DNA of 16,600 nucleotides from Lachnospiraceae bacterium (lineage in GTDB: Bacteria > Bacillota_A > Clostridia > Lachnospirales > Lachnospiraceae), in contig JAEEJD010000151.1 of the NCBI GenBank assembly GCA_016281675.1, forward strand, positions 1 to 16,600, read 5' to 3'. Below, piece by piece: positions 15,601 to 16,600 of this stretch. Below the pieces are notes generated by a model, which saw only the letters and a list, made by a program, of their open reading frames with translations, did no database searches and was not told where the DNA came from. The translations under genes and the position numbers were made by a program. Position 1 is the first letter of the stretch. Each line of letters begins with the position of its first letter.

Positions 15601-16600
15601 CGTACTCTTACAAGGGATACGGATTATGAGATTTCAGGCAACAGGGCATCTTCCGCGGGGACCCATATACTTACGATCACCGGAAAAGGGAATTACAGGG
15701 GCAGTGCCTCAAAAGATTACGAGATCAGGTATCCGGAGATAACGGGAGTGTCCGTATCACAGAGCGATACCCTTACATACAACGGACAATCACAGGTTCC
15801 GACCATCAGGATGCAATGTGATCAGGAAGGCGTGACTTTCACATTTGCAAGATCATCGGATGCAACATATACTTCGGGAATACCGTCATACCGCGATGCG
15901 GGTGAGTACACACTGTATTACAGAGCGGAGAAATCCGATTACAGATCGAAGAGCGGATCGATCACAGTCAGGATCGAAAAGGCAAACCTCGGCGTCAGTT
16001 GGGGCAGCACATCATTTACATATGACGGGAGCAGCCATGTTCCGAAGGCAACAGTAACGGGAGTAAAGGGCGACGACAACGTCCGTTTCATAGTATCGGG
16101 AGGAACGAGCCAGGCAGGAACACATACCGCAACGATCACGGGACTGGAAGGCAGCGGATGCGATAACTATAACCTTCCGTCCGACAGATCCGTTTCGTTT
16201 AAGATAACGAAGTCGTCAAGCAGCTCGGGGAGTTCGTCGGGATCGTCGTCGGGATCATCGACCGGTTCGTCGAACTCATCGGGAGGCGGATCAAATAGTA
16301 CTGCATCAAACAGTACTGCATCAAACAGTACTACAAAGAGCAATGCATCTAACAGCACCACGAAGAGCAACGCATCTAACAGTACAACAAACAGCACAGC
16401 TTCGAGCGGAAGCGGGTCTAAGAACAGCGGATCGAAAAGTACCGGATCAAATTCCGGGAATACTCAGAACAGCAGTAAGAGCGGCGCTCCGGATACGGGA
16501 TCGGAAGATAAGAACAAAACAGATACGGATTCCAAGGATACGAAAGACAACGACAGCAAGAAGACGGCATCAACCTCGGAAACAACCGAAAAGATAGCAA
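12604..16600 (+). CDS. Secreted C1A papain-like cysteine protease with lectin-like domain and MBG-type repeats, C-terminus beyond right edge
   Basis: An open frame of 1,332 codons runs from the ATG at 12604 to the right edge without a stop. Domains in order: Sec signal peptide (1-32, cleavage likely after ANA), short propeptide, papain-like domain (about 76-415) with Gln103, catalytic Cys109 (FGTCWGFA), His314 (YGNHAVTIVGWDDNY) and Asn353 (WLVKNSWG), a lectin-like domain (about 424-615, opening YYLAQYDLMP), seven Ig/MBG-like modules (about 623-1203) and a Ser/Gly/Asn/Thr-rich linker from about 1204. All catalytic residues are present, so activity outside the cell is expected. A calcium-loop-like DTNNDGVGD (85-93) lies before the active site. 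No cell-wall anchor is visible; PDTG near 1299 has no hydrophobic segment after it within the window. The substrate is unknown. Confidence 0.9.
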   Translation, partial: MKSFRKRFVKLISFLTATILLASVPFVFPANAEENEISEELREIGRQLQENRGEDAFAFRAPERRKLRGAPIPSTLKSYDLRNVDTNNDGVGDTSYVTSVKLQNPFGTCWGFAAIASAETSIISHGLATNDLDLSEKQVAFFARRPIDNVNSKYVSQEGEGTIFKGETGSSQIYTEGFSFVATSLFAAGIGPVRESDDPLFIYRGKNGYKYTVQGVDLCYSENDDWWIDAPLRWKQDYVLKESAILPLPSAALEKGNTTDWERANNAIKEEIYDGNAVQLGFYADTSMPGQQAKTEYISPEWAHYTYEKKYGNHAVTIVGWDDNYPKEKFEHLKKDGTPAPIPENDGAWLVKNSWGAETNAFPNSGNWGLLEGQDKGVYNESTGKWEYNAIENAKHTGYFWLSYEDRSIDMLEALVFDRAVTQPYYLAQYDLMPVNQVDFTAQNFKVSMANVFDVNDILDTGEKAAKLEEVSCQTASPGTTVTYDIYLLGSGAKNPADGTQIAHFVNTYKYGGFHRESLPIPAIVRQGEKFAVVVTQLTPDGKYGLNVQFGLNESGTNATQAFYSKGVINTGESYINIVPNNTWHDLGSESIRRALLGDEYDVIAMDNFPIKAYLSKTDDPDVDITAPTGITGLEYDGNAHALVNAGSVTLGGTPGTMSYAVADETGSPGTYSTTIPEGTDAGGYRIYYKATVNGTDVGWGDVETSIAKKPLTFEWSDFSSVKYDGDPHGVSVTLSDKCGSDVVNPVIEGASQTNAGNYTANLTGLSGAKKDNYILPDTGRTKNYSITKRNVTLTSATDSKDYDGSALTNNNVTVSGDGFVSGEGAEKNVTGSRTAPGTSRNMFTYTLHSNTREGNYDITCDYGTLTVNWWGDDRRNEHPVTITAKSLTLDYNGDTQSVSGFTDGSLEFTIGDETYTVSGVSAEVSGTDARTYTNAVVGTPVIKNSKQEEVTSHFAVGTQDGILTIRARSLDDASITLENELLYNGSEQTQNISVRVDGRTLTRDTDYEISGNRASSAGTHILTITGKGNYRGSASKDYEIRYPEITGVSVSQSDTLTYNGQSQVPTIRMQCDQEGVTFTFARSSDATYTSGIPSYRDAGEYTLYYRAEKSDYRSKSGSITVRIEKANLGVSWGSTSFTYDGSSHVPKATVTGVKGDDNVRFIVSGGTSQAGTHTATITGLEGSGCDNYNLPSDRSVSFKITKSSSSSGSSSGSSSGSSTGSSNSSGGGSNSTASNSTASNSTTKSNASNSTTKSNASNSTTNSTASSGSGSKNSGSKSTGSNSGNTQNSSKSGAPDTGSEDKNKTDTDSKDTKDNDSKKTASTSETTEKIA
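14470..16212 (+). repeat. Seven degenerate Ig/MBG-like modules in the protease
   Basis: Modules begin near 14470, 14734, 14971, 15241, 15511, 15739 and 15982. Each opens with one or two strands and a YDG or YNG turn (LEYDGNAH, VKYDGDPH, KDYDGSAL, LDYNGDTQ, LLYNGSEQ, LTYNGQSQ, FTYDGSSH), then usually a glycine-rich strand containing AG.Y or AGTH and a final strand, as in MBG and bacterial Ig-like stalk domains. They are diverged at both protein and DNA level, so this is not a recent amplification. They probably form a stalk holding the protease away from the wall. Confidence 0.75.
16213..16290 (+). repeat. Ser/Gly-rich simple-sequence segment
   Basis: This stretch is built from reiterated TCG, TCA and GGA codons and encodes an almost pure Ser/Gly linker inside the protease. 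Such tracts are prone to slippage-driven length change. The long acidic/hydrophobic frames on the opposite strand here are artefacts of this composition. Confidence 0.7.
16291..16335 (+). repeat. 15-bp tandem repeat, three copies (SNSTA/T)
   Basis: Three in-register units of the form TCAAACAGTACTGCA (16291-16305, 16306-16320, 16321-16335) differ by a few bases and encode SNSTA, SNSTA, SNSTT. They keep the reading frame. Confidence 0.85.
16336..16389 (+). repeat. 27-bp tandem repeat, two copies (KSNASNSTT)
   Basis: The two 27-base units (16336-16362 and 16363-16389) encode the same nine residues, KSNASNSTT, with only synonymous differences. They continue the 15-bp series with a Lys-containing variant, so the linker seems to have grown by in-frame duplication. 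Confidence 0.85.

Noticed and set aside
16213..16389. CRISPR-like array
   Set aside because: The units are short, contiguous without spacers, and encode in-frame low-complexity protein.
16167..16397. Minus-strand frame with repeated Leu/Val/Asp blocks
   Set aside because: A by-product of the Ser/Asn/Thr codon repeats on the plus strand.
16490..16510. PDTG as a sortase LPXTG-like signal
   Set aside because: The first residue is Ala rather than Leu, no hydrophobic segment or basic tail follows, and the charged linker simply continues.

Overview
The window looks like chromosomal DNA of a Gram-positive anaerobe of the class Clostridia, most likely the family Lachnospiraceae. This is inferred from strong AGGAGG-type ribosome binding sites, moderate GC, Firmicute-type hybrid kinases, a DUF3798 lipoprotein, a LytTR/DUF3021 pair and a secreted papain-like protease with MBG-type repeats. 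No species can be named. I see no tRNA, rRNA, CRISPR array, insertion sequence or rho-independent terminator.

Layout. (1) Positions 1-929, minus strand: the N-terminal 309 codons of a DHH/DHHA1 phosphoesterase (NrnA-like) that runs off the left edge. (2) Positions 930-1130: a divergent intergenic region with a candidate promoter for each side, an inverted repeat and a pair of 9-bp direct repeats. (3) Positions 1131-12572, all plus strand and tightly packed: LytTR regulator, DUF3021 membrane protein, pseudo-receiver/receiver protein, HPt protein, 7TM hybrid histidine kinase, DUF3798 lipoprotein, dCache hybrid histidine kinase, acyltransferase-3 membrane protein and RsbU/SpoIIE-type phosphatase. 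Gaps are at most 31 bases, and two gene pairs overlap (by 1 and 11 bases). (4) Positions 12604-16600: a very large secreted cysteine protease (signal peptide, papain domain, lectin-like domain, seven Ig/MBG-like modules, Ser/Gly/Asn/Thr-rich linker), still open at the right edge.

Working model (inference). Genes 3 to 7 hold a complete set of parts for a multistep phosphorelay. Two hybrid kinases have different sensors but paralogous catalytic cores. One HPt protein could collect phosphate from their receivers. A free receiver protein without a DNA-binding domain could be a sink or output. A DUF3798 binding-protein-like lipoprotein lies between the kinases and may present a ligand. The LytTR/DUF3021 pair at the head resembles a regulator/membrane-inhibitor module and may control the operon. 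The phosphatase adds a serine/threonine branch, and the acyltransferase and surface protease look like cell-envelope outputs. A second promoter before the acyltransferase may produce a leaderless mRNA.

Two important genes, the edge DHH protein and the edge protease, have only one end in the window.
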